Shown in pieces: positions 7,496 through 16,477 of a DNA stretch of 64,000 nt; positions within the stretch are counted from its first letter, which is position 1, and each line of letters starts with the position of its first letter. The notes beneath the pieces were generated by a model. The model was not told where the DNA came from and ran no database searches. It saw only the letters and a program-made list of their open reading frames with translations. Location: contig ONFF01000015.1 in assembly GCA_900317055.1 (NCBI GenBank), positions 96,550 to 160,549 of the forward strand, written 5' to 3'. The position numbers were made by a program, and so were the translations under genes. The DNA is from an uncultured Bacteroidales bacterium (lineage in GTDB: Bacteria > Bacteroidota > Bacteroidia > Bacteroidales > F082).

Positions 7496-8724
7496 TTAGG
7501 CTTCAAATAGTAGAGCTCATGCTCTGCGTGGAAGCGTTTCTCTCCTCCACCCGTGATGTTGAGCATAATCACATCGTCCGCTTTCACCATTCCCTTTTCT
7601 ACCGCCTGCTGTAATGATGCAGTGGCCACAGCTGCGGCATGGTAGATGTCGATGCCCTCAGTTTCCTCAAACAAGGCCTTTGCGGCATTGGCTTCATCGT
7701 TGCTGACCGCAAGAATGTCGCCATTGGTGTCTTTCAATGCATCGTAAAGGCCACCAGCGAGGCTATAAGGCGGCTTGCGGTTGGAGAGCACTGGAGCACA
7801 GATTTCGGCTGCGTCTTTGCGGGCTTGGTCGGCATCATATGGCAACATGGCTCGTGAATCGGCACGCCAAGCGTCATACATCGGGATAAAAGGCTTGTTT
7901 TGCGACACAATTAGGCGAGCTTTATTCGATCCAAAACGACCATCACCGATGAAACGCAAATTGGCTTCCCAAGCAGCAATGGCACCCGTACCGCTTCCCA
8001 CGGCTTGGAAATAGAAGTCAGGCGTACGACCGATGAAAGTTGTGGCCGACATCATCGTGGTGCTCATGCCATCGCGGCGGGCAATGTTCTTGGCACCGCC
8101 TTCAGCCAAATAACCTTCCATTTCACATACCACATTCGAGAGATTGATGGCATCAAAATAATCGCTGCCCGACTCAGTGGTGATGAGTTTTACGCAATCA
8201 TTCAGCGGCTTGTCAAACCACAAAGCGTTGATGTTGTCCTGAGGCACACAAAGCAAGAGCTTGATGCCATTGTCGGAACACACCTTGGCAAAAGCCCGGG
8301 CAGTATTACCTGCCGAAGCCACGACCAGCACCTTGTCCTTCAGGTCATCGCCTAAGCGAGCGCACACCGAATAGGCCTCCATCTCCTTGAAGGAGCAAGT
8401 GGTCATGCGGGCATTGCGCTCAGGCCACCAACCATTAAAAATAATATATAGATTATTCAAGCCCAAACGCTTGGCCAAGCCTTCGCTTTTATATGTGATA
8501 GGCTCTGACGGATTTTTAAGCATGGTCTTGATGGGCAACCAGTCGGCATAGCGGTACAAGCCAAGGCAAGCTCCTTCTTTCACCTCAAGTTGCTTTTTCT
8601 CATATACTGGGCGCACCATGCTTGGCTTGTCGCATTGCTTGTCGTCCAAAGTCCAGCCTTGGTCGTCGAAGACACGACCCGTAGCTACAGTTTGTAACTG
8701 GTATTTTGTAGGAGTGAAAATCAT
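7432..8724 (-). CDS. Cysteate synthase-like PLP enzyme (threonine synthase fold)
   Basis: This is a fold-type II PLP enzyme of about 430 residues. The PLP lysine sits in TTCSFKEMEA (Lys113 from the 8724 start) and the phosphate-binding loop in SAGNTARAF. Other blocks are RDGMSTTMMSATTFIG, YFQAVGSGTGAIAAWEA, QNKPFIPMYDAW and NITGGGEKRF. The pattern matches the cysteate synthase branch of the threonine synthase family, which makes L-cysteate from O-phosphoserine and sulfite. In Bacteroidota cysteate can feed sulfonolipid synthesis. A start at 8748 would sit at the predicted transcription start (-7 element TATCTTTG at 8753-8760), so Met at 8724 is preferred. A threonine-synthase-like enzyme of other function is the alternative. 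Confidence 0.72.
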   Translation of the reverse strand: MIFTPTKYQLQTVATGRVFDDQGWTLDDKQCDKPSMVRPVYEKKQLEVKEGACLGLYRYADWLPIKTMLKNPSEPITYKSEGLAKRLGLNNLYIIFNGWWPERNARMTTCSFKEMEAYSVCARLGDDLKDKVLVVASAGNTARAFAKVCSDNGIKLLLCVPQDNINALWFDKPLNDCVKLITTESGSDYFDAINLSNVVCEMEGYLAEGGAKNIARRDGMSTTMMSATTFIGRTPDFYFQAVGSGTGAIAAWEANLRFIGDGRFGSNKARLIVSQNKPFIPMYDAWRADSRAMLPYDADQARKDAAEICAPVLSNRKPPYSLAGGLYDALKDTNGDILAVSNDEANAAKALFEETEGIDIYHAAAVATASLQQAVEKGMVKADDVIMLNITGGGEKRFHAEHELYYLKPNHIFKIDFTKEEVERVLTEMK

Positions 8725-8752
8725 TGTTTTTCCATTTTTGCTTTTCAAGCTG

Positions 8753-8760
8753 CAAAGATA
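8753..8760 (-). promoter_or_regulatory. Candidate -7 element of the cysteate synthase-like gene
   Basis: The minus strand reads TATCTTTG, a match to TAnnTTTG. It places the transcription start near 8747 and so decides for the downstream translation start at 8724. Confidence 0.55.
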
Positions 8761-8827
8761 GAAAAAAAGTAAATATATGGATTGTAAATATCTTTACTAA
8801 ACGCTAGTGTCCTATATTCCTTTAGTC

Positions 8828-11800
8828 CTACTCGTCCATAGGCTTGAACATCAGCAGAAAACGGGAAGCATCATCTCCAGTTTGTGCTTTGAAGGTATAC
8901 GAAGGCGAGGCAAGCAAGTCAACTTCGGTACCAGTATGCGTGTCCAAAAGGTGAAGATAATCCAAATCAAGGCTTTGGGCTTCCATTTTTAAGGTATACT
9001 CCCCACTTTGTTTTACTAGATAGTTAAGCTCTACGACGAAAGCATGATCAAGTACAAGCATCACATAAGATTGCTGGTCGCGAGTAAAATAGAGCGAAAA
9101 AGGGCTGATTTTTGAGTCCATCAGAGGCATACCGACTCCTTCATCCATATTGATGCAAACCTTCTCGTTACCTACACTGAAACAAAGATAGGCATCATTT
9201 GTTTCAGCTTTTTGCCCGACTTGTGGATTGAGCGTCACCGTTTGCCCTTCTGCATTGGCTTTGACCAAAAAACCACGACCTACAGGTACGATATTACTTG
9301 TGGTATATACCCAGTTCTCACTATTGTCGAGATAATAGTAGCCGTCAGAAACATCATCTGTTTTCGAGAAGGTGATTTCGTGTGCGGTTGGATTACCCAA
9401 CAAGTTGAAGCCTTTCAAACTGGCATGGCTACCCTCATAATCCAAGCTGACAGTTTGGCTAAAATCCCCACTATTGAGTGTGCCCCTCATACGCAATGTA
9501 ACGGTAGGATTGTGGGCGTAGAGATAGCCATTTCCAGCACTCAACGAGAAGTTGCTTGCCTTGTAGTTGATCCATTCAGCTTCACCATAGGAATAAAGGT
9601 CATAATCTGCAGTAGTTAACTCCGTTGCTGGATTATACAAGGCAAACGGAACTGCAATCGAGTACCATCCATCATTTTCAGAATACGCGCTAATGTATTT
9701 CTTAACAGTGGCCTGTACGCCCTCATTATGATGGACCAGTTGGCCTCCATCTTCGATGACCAATTGACCGGCATCATTACTAGCAGCCGTTCCCGTAACC
9801 GTAAGCGTTGCCCCATTGTGAACGGTGTGTTTGTCGAAGTAGAACAAATTAGCGATGGTTTCACTTTCGGTATGGTCGAATTCTTCGCTACGAATGAAAA
9901 GATAAACATCCTGCTGTCCTGAGGCATAGCAACTGAAAATAGGATTGCCACCGTTGGGATTATAACGAATGATGTTGCGTGTGTTGGCTCCATTAGCTTT
10001 AATCGTGGCAGTACCATTTGAGGCAACATTGATTGTCCATTGACCATTGGCATCATTGTTAGCTTGGGTTTTCAAATGATTAGCGGAGCTACTGGCAGCA
10101 TAAAGGTAACCACCTGTCGTATTCCAATGGGAATCAAAGAAAGTCCATGCACCGTTTTGTCCTCCCAAAGCCAATTCACAAACATCATCGCCAATACCTG
10201 CAATGACATTGTTGCTGATGGTCACCGGCGCCGCCGAACGGTTGTTGTTGTTTTGTGTGGTTCCCAAAGCCTTGCCTGCTGATGTGTTCACAATGAGATA
10301 AGTCCTTCCCGCAACTAGTTGGTCTGTGGAAGTGACAAGGTAATACTTTTGTTCAAAAGGTTGACCCGCATAAACAAACACTGCATTCACCGTAACATTA
10401 CTAGCAGGCATCTCAAATTGGTTTTCATTGACGGTGACAGTATTGCCTTGGACATCAGTAACAATCCAATGGTCAAGTTCGTAAGTTGGAGCTGGCATAG
10501 CCGTCAAAGTGATGATGGTCTCCGCAATGGCTTCCGTGACACTGGCACTGATGCTACCATTTTCAACTGCAGCAAGCGTAATGGTGTACAATTGTTCCCA
10601 TTGGGCATAAAGGGTCAAGTCGTCGAGCAAGGTGACAGAGGCTCCGTCAGCATAATAGTCGCCAGTGCCGTCAATAGCTGTGTTCCATCCTTCAAAAACG
10701 AAGCCTTCTCTTGTAAAGGTGTTGCTTTGCAACGCCGTAGGCTCAAATTCGTTTACGGTTTGGTCGTTCATCACTCCAGAGCCGCCATTGGAGTTGAAAT
10801 GGATGCTGTGGGTTGGGGTAGACATATTAGCTGTCTTCTTATAGAGTTGAACAGCTTGCTGACCAGTGTAAGTGCTTGATTTAAAGTAGCGGAAACGCTC
10901 TTGGCCAGAATTGGCATTATACCTAAGATAGGCACCTCCTGAACCAACAATGTCGATATTTCCTCCATTAAAGGCAATAGTATTGACCAAAGGAGTGTTG
11001 CTCGAAGTAAGTCCATTACTATTAGAACCGTGCCCAATATACTTTCCACTTGCCCCTTGTATGGAATAACCACCACCAACTATAGCAATTGTAAATTTAG
11101 CTGCATCGGTGGTGGAATTGGAAGCAATAGTATTACCACTAATGGTAACTGGGATAGTATTACTAACAACATCCAAATTCGTCAATCCACCATTAAATGC
11201 CTTATTACCAGTTTCATATACAATCAAATACTCTCCACTCCAATCCGTTAATGCAGAGGTCACTTTCACATAATCACCATTGGTATCGCCTTGCACAAAA
11301 GTAGCCATCACGGTTACATTGAAAGCAGGCATGACAAAGCTGTTACCGCTAACAGTGACAGTGGTATTCATGTCGCCTGTCTTGAAGACATACCATGAAT
11401 AGAGACTATAACCATTATTGGGTGTGGCTGTCAAAGTGATGGTTGTACCCGACTTGGCACTTGTTTCAGAAACATTGATGGTTCCATGGCTGACATTGCC
11501 CAAAGTGATGTCATAATAGTTGTTATTCTGCACAAATGTGGCACTGACCGTGACGGCATAGCTAGGCATGGTGAAGGTACCGTTGCTGCTCACCGTGACT
11601 GTGGTGCTTGGACTACCTGTTTTAAACACCGTATAAGTGCCAACCATATAACCAGGTTCAGGTGTGGCTGTGATGGAGACCGTAGTACCTTCCATGGCAC
11701 TCTCGGGAGCCGACACGCTACCATGCGACAAACCTGAGGCGCAAGTGATATTATAGTACATTCCACCTTGCCAGTTCTCATCCCAAATCATGTGGGCATA

Positions 11801-12547
11801 TTCCGGATGGTCAATGAAAGGATTGCGGTTATTCTGATAGCCATAGACAGCGTTGTTACGAGCAATTTCCTTGTCACTCACAGGGTCTTCATCGCTCCAA
11901 CGCAGCAACATAGTCATGGCCCAAGGAAGAATCTCTGACTTATTGGTCATGCCACTCGTACCCCAATCGCTATCCTCGCTGTAATAGCGTACGCTCATGT
12001 AGAAATAGCCGCGTGCAATGTCACCTTTGTACTCGTCAATAGGTTCAAACACTCTACCCGAATAGCCAGAAGTGACACAAGGTCCCAACTTGGAACCATT
12101 GCCCGAGGTATAAATAGGATTGTTGACCTCGCCATAAGGATAGTTGCTGCGTTGTCCATTGACATAGCCGTCGGTAGGATACACATGGAAAAGGTCGCTG
12201 CGGGGCGTAGTGCTCTCGTTGAACCAACTCTGCGGCCAGGTATGCTCACGGTTCCAGCAGTCGCCTTCATGTTCGTATTCGCCACATAATCCAGTACTCG
12301 GGCTATACTCAATATTAGAATAGATATCCCAGATCTTTCCATTAGGCTTGCAATCGGTGTAGGCAAAGGCATTAATCAAGCCATTATAACTAACCACATG
12401 ATGTCCCTTGATGATGTTGTGAAGGGCAACTTTCAGTTCATCACCTGTTTTTCCATTGGCGTTGTTATAATAACCGTTTGGGATTTGTGCCCATAAACCA
12501 AAGCTCGTAAAAACAAGCAAAATAAGCGTCGACAAAACCTTCTTCAT
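8828..12547 (-). CDS. Giant secreted endonuclease I with beta-repeat modules, lacking a T9SS sorting domain
   Basis: The protein has about 1239 residues from Met at 12547, which begins a signal peptide (MKKVLSTLILLVFTSFGLWA). An endonuclease I domain covers residues about 20-265, with WNREHTWPQSWF and DLFHVYPTDGYVNGQRSNYP. Then follow two divergent InlB-like repeats (each with GHSVS/GTINVS-type starts and a closing ATFVQ), a beta module, a Listeria-Bacteroides InlB B-repeat (EGFVFEGWNTA ... LTLYAQW), a further repeat and a second beta module. The last ~320 residues (from DGGQLVHHNEGVQATVKK) match the module before the sorting domain in the 54637-59003 protein. Here the protein stops right after that module (FLLMFKPMDE), with no YPNP sorting domain. 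A -7 element (TATCTTTG) lies at 12577-12584. Confidence 0.85.
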   Translation of the reverse strand: MKKVLSTLILLVFTSFGLWAQIPNGYYNNANGKTGDELKVALHNIIKGHHVVSYNGLINAFAYTDCKPNGKIWDIYSNIEYSPSTGLCGEYEHEGDCWNREHTWPQSWFNESTTPRSDLFHVYPTDGYVNGQRSNYPYGEVNNPIYTSGNGSKLGPCVTSGYSGRVFEPIDEYKGDIARGYFYMSVRYYSEDSDWGTSGMTNKSEILPWAMTMLLRWSDEDPVSDKEIARNNAVYGYQNNRNPFIDHPEYAHMIWDENWQGGMYYNITCASGLSHGSVSAPESAMEGTTVSITATPEPGYMVGTYTVFKTGSPSTTVTVSSNGTFTMPSYAVTVSATFVQNNNYYDITLGNVSHGTINVSETSAKSGTTITLTATPNNGYSLYSWYVFKTGDMNTTVTVSGNSFVMPAFNVTVMATFVQGDTNGDYVKVTSALTDWSGEYLIVYETGNKAFNGGLTNLDVVSNTIPVTISGNTIASNSTTDAAKFTIAIVGGGYSIQGASGKYIGHGSNSNGLTSSNTPLVNTIAFNGGNIDIVGSGGAYLRYNANSGQERFRYFKSSTYTGQQAVQLYKKTANMSTPTHSIHFNSNGGSGVMNDQTVNEFEPTALQSNTFTREGFVFEGWNTAIDGTGDYYADGASVTLLDDLTLYAQWEQLYTITLAAVENGSISASVTEAIAETIITLTAMPAPTYELDHWIVTDVQGNTVTVNENQFEMPASNVTVNAVFVYAGQPFEQKYYLVTSTDQLVAGRTYLIVNTSAGKALGTTQNNNNRSAAPVTISNNVIAGIGDDVCELALGGQNGAWTFFDSHWNTTGGYLYAASSSANHLKTQANNDANGQWTINVASNGTATIKANGANTRNIIRYNPNGGNPIFSCYASGQQDVYLFIRSEEFDHTESETIANLFYFDKHTVHNGATLTVTGTAASNDAGQLVIEDGGQLVHHNEGVQATVKKYISAYSENDGWYSIAVPFALYNPATELTTADYDLYSYGEAEWINYKASNFSLSAGNGYLYAHNPTVTLRMRGTLNSGDFSQTVSLDYEGSHASLKGFNLLGNPTAHEITFSKTDDVSDGYYYLDNSENWVYTTSNIVPVGRGFLVKANAEGQTVTLNPQVGQKAETNDAYLCFSVGNEKVCINMDEGVGMPLMDSKISPFSLYFTRDQQSYVMLVLDHAFVVELNYLVKQSGEYTLKMEAQSLDLDYLHLLDTHTGTEVDLLASPSYTFKAQTGDDASRFLLMFKPMDE

Positions 12548-12576
12548 GACAAAGTCTATTTTCAATTATTGTACGG

Positions 12577-12584
12577 CAAAGATA
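12577..12584 (-). promoter_or_regulatory. Candidate -7 element of the large nuclease gene
   Basis: The minus strand reads TATCTTTG, about 30 bp before the chosen start at 12547. No clear -33 TTTG was seen. Confidence 0.45.
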
Positions 12585-12629
12585 GGGATTATTATGCATT
12601 TATAGTTTTTAAAAAGTAGTGAATAAGCA

Positions 12630-12662
12630 AAAAAAAGAGCGGCAACCTATGTTACCGCCCTT
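12630..12662 (-). terminator. Intrinsic terminator of the exb operon
   Basis: On the minus strand an imperfect hairpin pairs GCGGTAAC with GTTGCCGC around a short loop and is followed by a run of eight T. It lies about 20 bp past the last exbD stop codon. Confidence 0.75.
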
Positions 12663-12682
12663 TCTGTTAAACATAAAACACA

Positions 12683-13153
12683 TCAGTTCTCCAAGGCACT
12701 GCCTTTCAGTGTCGTGTAGTTGATACGGAAGGCACCCACCTTACGGAGTTCCTGCTTCACGTCGGTGACGACACCCATACGGGTATCCTTATGCACCTTC
12801 AAAGCGGTGGTCAGCAGGGGGATGTCGGCAGGGTTACGCGAGTCACGTTCCTTCTGAATCCAGTCGGCGATGTCGGCGGGAGTGGCGAAGGAATCATCCA
12901 ATTGGATACGCGATTCGGTACCGAGTTTGCTGTCGCGCGGGGCACCGATGTAGATGGAGCTCACCAAAGCCTTATGCTCGAGTTTCTGAATCTCGGTAGC
13001 TTTTGGCAGGGGTGATGCTTTCACCTTCAGTTCGACGTCACGCATCGTAGTCGTGATCATGAAGAAGAATATCAACATGTAGACGATGTCGGGCAATGAA
13101 GAGGTGCTCACTTGCGGCACTTCCTTCTTTCCTTCTTTTCTGAATTTTGCCAT
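12683..13153 (-). CDS. exbD: ExbD/TolR-family biopolymer transport protein (second copy)
   Basis: This 156-residue protein has one N-terminal membrane helix carrying the conserved proton-path aspartate (STSSLPDIVYMLIFFFMITT) and a periplasmic domain typical of ExbD. ExbD works with ExbB to couple the proton gradient to TonB-dependent uptake across the outer membrane. It is the last gene of the exb operon, 14 bp after the first exbD. The doubled exbD arrangement is common in Bacteroidota. No tonB gene lies in the window. Confidence 0.9.
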   Translation of the reverse strand: MAKFRKEGKKEVPQVSTSSLPDIVYMLIFFFMITTTMRDVELKVKASPLPKATEIQKLEHKALVSSIYIGAPRDSKLGTESRIQLDDSFATPADIADWIQKERDSRNPADIPLLTTALKVHKDTRMGVVTDVKQELRKVGAFRINYTTLKGSALEN

Positions 13154-13167
13154 ATCTCTATCCTCCT

Positions 13168-13737
13168 TTACTTTTTGTAGTCAACGGGTTCGGCCTCACT
13201 GACACGCACAGGCACTGCCTCGTTGAGAGCCTTGGTTTGATCTTCAGTGAGTTGGTCGAGTGACTTATGCCAAGTCTTCTTGGCCAGTTCATCCTTCATT
13301 TCATTGAAGGCGCGTGCCAACTCATTCTGCACACTGATATACATAGCATACGAGGTGCCGCGGTCATTCTGAAGTGAAATGACACCCTTAGATGTGAGGA
13401 TTTCACCAATGCCTTCACCGAAGGTCTTGGCTTCCACTTCAGGAGCGGTTTCGTCGCTTGGACGCGGGGTCATAAAGCGCTTGGCTTCGTCCTTCAACTG
13501 GGAGATATCCATCGGACGACCATTGACCAACAACTTGTCGCTCTTGTTTACCATTACATTCATCACATTTCTTTCCTTGACCTTGACATCCTCGACATTT
13601 TGCTCGACAGGAGGAGGCAGACGACGGGTAATACCGTAGTCCACATCCATCGAGGTCGTCATCAGGAAGAAACACAACAGCAAGAATGCTATGTCAGCCT
13701 GCGAACTCGAATTGATTTCTGGAACTTTTCTTGCCAT
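13168..13737 (-). CDS. exbD: ExbD/TolR-family biopolymer transport protein (first copy)
   Basis: The protein has 189 residues. The single membrane helix holds the conserved aspartate in SSSQADIAFLLLCFFLMTTS. The periplasmic part is longer than that of the next gene, with a charged insertion around residues 75-120. It lies 11 bp after the small membrane protein gene and 14 bp before the second exbD. The two ExbD proteins differ enough that a heteromeric complex with distinct partners is possible (inference). Confidence 0.9.
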   Translation of the reverse strand: MARKVPEINSSSQADIAFLLLCFFLMTTSMDVDYGITRRLPPPVEQNVEDVKVKERNVMNVMVNKSDKLLVNGRPMDISQLKDEAKRFMTPRPSDETAPEVEAKTFGEGIGEILTSKGVISLQNDRGTSYAMYISVQNELARAFNEMKDELAKKTWHKSLDQLTEDQTKALNEAVPVRVSEAEPVDYKK

Positions 13738-13748
13738 GATGAATTGAT

Positions 13749-14207
13749 TTACTTTTTAAGTGCCTTGTAAATTACAGAGAACAAGATTGAAAGAAGGGCA
13801 ACACCCAGCGTGATATAGAAGAAGTTGAGGCCGAGTTCGACCCATCCATGTGTTTTGCCCGAGTATACGATATCTCCGGCAGGATAAGGTTTGGCGAAAG
13901 AGCCACTCGACATTAGATAAGCTACAACTGCAATAATAGCGAATGCAATGACGGCAATCAACAATGTCTTACCGTTGACACCTTTGACGGCGGCGGTGAA
14001 GAAGACTGAAATCAATGCAATGACAATACCAAGTATGATCAAGATGTAGCCCCAATTCAGGAATAAGTCTGCGCGAGGCGTGGGATTACCGAGGTCGAAT
14101 TCCGGCTTAATCGTACCTACAACGAGGTAGAACATCACCGCAATAGCGACAGTAACCAAAGCCAAGGCCAGAAATACCCACTTTGAAATATTAAGCTTAC
14201 CGTTCAT
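13749..14207 (-). CDS. Membrane protein of unknown function in the exb operon
   Basis: The 152-residue protein has four predicted membrane helices (about 10-30, 50-70, 80-100 and 125-145) and a soluble loop PTPRADLFLNWG that could face the periplasm. No recognised domain or catalytic residue was found. It lies between exbB (14 bp upstream) and exbD (11 bp downstream), so it probably belongs to the same membrane complex or assists it. Similar small membrane proteins occur in this position in other Bacteroidota operons (from memory, not searched). Confidence 0.8.
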   Translation of the reverse strand: MNGKLNISKWVFLALALVTVAIAVMFYLVVGTIKPEFDLGNPTPRADLFLNWGYILIILGIVIALISVFFTAAVKGVNGKTLLIAVIAFAIIAVVAYLMSSGSFAKPYPAGDIVYSGKTHGWVELGLNFFYITLGVALLSILFSVIYKALKK

Positions 14208-14221
14208 GATTGATACTTGTT

Positions 14222-15058
14222 TTATTTATTGTTGTACTTAGCGAGGATGTCCATGAAGGAGATGGAAGCGTCTTCCATGTCATTCACGATGCTTTCGATT
14301 TTAGCAGCGATAAAGTTGAAGAAAATCTGAAGGATGATAGCGGCGATAAGACCGAACACGGTGGTCAACAGAGCGACCTTCATACCAGAGGCCACAATCT
14401 GAGGACTCATGTCACCAGCGGCGGCGATGTCGTCGAAGGCCTGGATCATACCGATAACAGTACCCATGAAACCGAACATAGGAGCCAAGCTGATGCAAAG
14501 ACCAATCCAGCTCAAACCGCTTTCAAGCTTGCCACCTGCGACAGAACCGTAGGAGACGATAGCCTTTTCGACTTCTTCGAGTGACTGACCATCCTGATAA
14601 CGAATGAGGCCTTGGGTGAAGATGCTGGCCACGGGACCACGAGTTTCCTTGCAAAGCTTCTTGGCACCTTCAACATCGCCATTCTTCATCTTGGCTTCGA
14701 TACCAGCCAAAAGTTTCTTGGAGTTGGCAGTAGCCAGGGTCAGATAAATGATTCTTTCAATGGAAATAGCCATACCAATCAAGAGGATGATCAACACGAT
14801 ACCCATGAAGGCAGGACCACCATCGATGAATTGCTTCTTGATGGATTCACGGAAAGTCGTAGGCTTAGCGTCGTTTTGAACAGCAGGAGTAATGTCTTGG
14901 ACTGTTTCTGCTGCAGCAGGAGCAACTTCAGTTTGTTCAGGAGCAACGGTCTGTTCCGTCTGCTCGGTTTGCGCTTGCTCATCTTGAGCAACAACGAGAT
15001 TGCTGAAGCCAAAAGTCATAAGGCCAGCAACCATGAGGAAAGCAATTAATTTTTTCAT
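14222..15058 (-). CDS. exbB: ExbB/TolQ/MotA-family proton channel protein
   Basis: This 278-residue protein begins with a signal-like helix and a low-complexity Gln/Thr/Glu-rich linker (residues about 25-60). Three membrane helices of the MotA/TolQ/ExbB domain follow: GPAFMGIVLIILLIGMAISIERI; the pair around SWIGLCISLAPMFGFMGTVIGM; and VALLTTVFGLIAAIILQIFFN. It forms the pentameric core that, with ExbD, energises TonB. The N-terminal extension is longer than in proteobacterial ExbB. It is the first gene of a four-gene operon ending at a terminator near 12640. Confidence 0.92.
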   Translation of the reverse strand: MKKLIAFLMVAGLMTFGFSNLVVAQDEQAQTEQTEQTVAPEQTEVAPAAAETVQDITPAVQNDAKPTTFRESIKKQFIDGGPAFMGIVLIILLIGMAISIERIIYLTLATANSKKLLAGIEAKMKNGDVEGAKKLCKETRGPVASIFTQGLIRYQDGQSLEEVEKAIVSYGSVAGGKLESGLSWIGLCISLAPMFGFMGTVIGMIQAFDDIAAAGDMSPQIVASGMKVALLTTVFGLIAAIILQIFFNFIAAKIESIVNDMEDASISFMDILAKYNNK

Positions 15059-15131
15059 AGTTTAGCTTGAATGTTTTAATTATTACTATTATGAATTACT
15101 TTGTTCCGATTAAACTATTCATTTCTTTCCG

Positions 15132-15219
15132 CGGAGAGAGCGGGATTCGAACCCGCGGTACCCTTTTGGAGTACACACACTTTCCAGGCGTGCTCCTTAA
15201 ACCACTCGGACATCTCTCC
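15132..15219 (-). tRNA. tRNA-Ser (anticodon GGA)
   Basis: The minus strand folds into a class II tRNA. The acceptor arm is GGAGAGA paired with TCTCTCC, with discriminator G. The anticodon loop CTGGAAA sits in a CACGC/GTGTG stem, a long variable arm follows, and the T arm contains GGTTCGAATCC. The anticodon GGA reads UCC/UCU serine codons. CCA is not encoded. Confidence 0.95.
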
Positions 15220-15342
15220 AGTGCTTTCCAAACCCCTCTACCCAATCTGAAATCGTTGCCAAAAGTACACAATTTTTCATTTGGCAAACAAAAATATTTG
15301 ATTTTTTATTGCAACAAATTTTCAATTGCTTGACTTATAGGT

Positions 15343-16377
15343 TCAAACGGTCATCTCGCCACGGATGGAAAACTGCAGTATTTCATGGATTCTCTCCTTC
15401 GAGAGGCCTGTTCCGAGGAGATACATGAGTTTGGCAACGGCGGCTTCAGTGGTCATGTCATAGCCGCTGATGACGCCGATACGGGCCATATCGAGACTGG
15501 TCTCATACCTTCCCATCTCCACCGATCCAGCCTTGCACTGAGTGATGTTAAGGATGATAAGCCCGTTGTCGATGGCCTGCTTGAGCGCGTCGAGGAACCA
15601 TGAGGCCGTGGTGGCATTGCCCGATCCAAAGGTCTCAAGCACCAGCGCTTTCAAGCCTGGGGTTTTCAGGACATGACAGACAAAATCCTCGGAGATGCCA
15701 GGGAAGAGTTTGAGAATGCCGATGTGACGGTCCATGCAAGTATGCACCTTCAGTTTCTTGAAGTTGGGCTTCAAGATGCGCTCCTTATTATATTTAATGT
15801 GTATGCCCACATCAGCGAGGTTGGGATAGTTCGACGAAATAAAGGCATTGAAGTTCTCGGCATTGAACTTGGTGGCACGGTTGCCGCGCAATAGCTGGTT
15901 CTGGAAGAAAATGCTCACCTCAGGGACAATCGGCGTGTCTTCGTCCTTGGCAGCGGCAATTTCGACAGCAGCCAGAAAGTTCTCGCGACCATCGCTACGC
16001 ACCATGCCCATAGGCAACTGGGAACCCGTCAGCACGACAGGTTTATTAAGGTTTTCAAGCATGAAACTCAAGGCCGAAGCTGTATAAGCCATCGTATCAG
16101 AGCCATGAAGCACCACAAAACCATCGTAATGCTCGTACTCCTCCCCTATCTTCGTGGCCAAACGAATCCAGAAGTCAGGCGACATGTTCGACGAGTCGAT
16201 AAGTGGGTCGAAGCTGTAGAAGTCAATCTGATAGCCAAAGTTCTTCAGTACAGGCAAGTGCGTATAGATATTATCGAAATCGAAAGGCACCAGAGCCCCC
16301 GTCTCGGGGTCCTGCATCATGCCGATGGTGCCGCCCGTATAGAGCACCAATATGGAAATTTCCTCGTTGCTTTGCAT
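15343..16377 (-). CDS. ansA: Type I L-asparaginase
   Basis: The protein has 344 residues from Met at 16377. The first catalytic threonine is in the N-terminal motif YTGGTIGM, and the second signature VLHGSDTMAYTASAL follows near residue 85; GSQLPMGMVRSDGREN is also typical. The enzyme hydrolyses asparagine to aspartate and ammonia. No signal peptide is seen, so a cytoplasmic form is expected. The 16377 start is chosen because a good promoter (TTTG, 22 bp, TACTTTTG; 16402-16435, minus strand) would place the transcript start near 16395, inside a longer ORF. Confidence 0.9.
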   Translation of the reverse strand: MQSNEEISILVLYTGGTIGMMQDPETGALVPFDFDNIYTHLPVLKNFGYQIDFYSFDPLIDSSNMSPDFWIRLATKIGEEYEHYDGFVVLHGSDTMAYTASALSFMLENLNKPVVLTGSQLPMGMVRSDGRENFLAAVEIAAAKDEDTPIVPEVSIFFQNQLLRGNRATKFNAENFNAFISSNYPNLADVGIHIKYNKERILKPNFKKLKVHTCMDRHIGILKLFPGISEDFVCHVLKTPGLKALVLETFGSGNATTASWFLDALKQAIDNGLIILNITQCKAGSVEMGRYETSLDMARIGVISGYDMTTEAAVAKLMYLLGTGLSKERIHEILQFSIRGEMTV

Positions 16378-16401
16378 AGTGAATGCGTAATTTTGCGCCT
16401 G

Positions 16402-16435
16402 CAAAAGTAAGGCTTTTTTTCGCTTGTTCCACAAA
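16402..16435 (-). promoter_or_regulatory. Bacteroidota-type promoter of ansA
   Basis: On the minus strand TTTG (16435-16432) and TACTTTTG (16409-16402) are separated by 22 bp. It lies about 25 bp upstream of the chosen ansA start. Confidence 0.65.
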
Positions 16436-16465
16436 TTTTTAACTCCGTTGAATCAAAGATTTCAT

Positions 16466-16473
16466 TACCTTTG
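16466..16473 (+). promoter_or_regulatory. -7 element immediately before trmO
   Basis: TACCTTTG matches TAnnTTTG and ends 4 bp before the trmO ATG at 16478. Transcription would start about at the ATG, giving a leaderless or nearly leaderless mRNA. A possible TTG -33 element lies about 15 bp upstream, closer than usual. Confidence 0.5.
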
Positions 16474-16477
16474 CATC

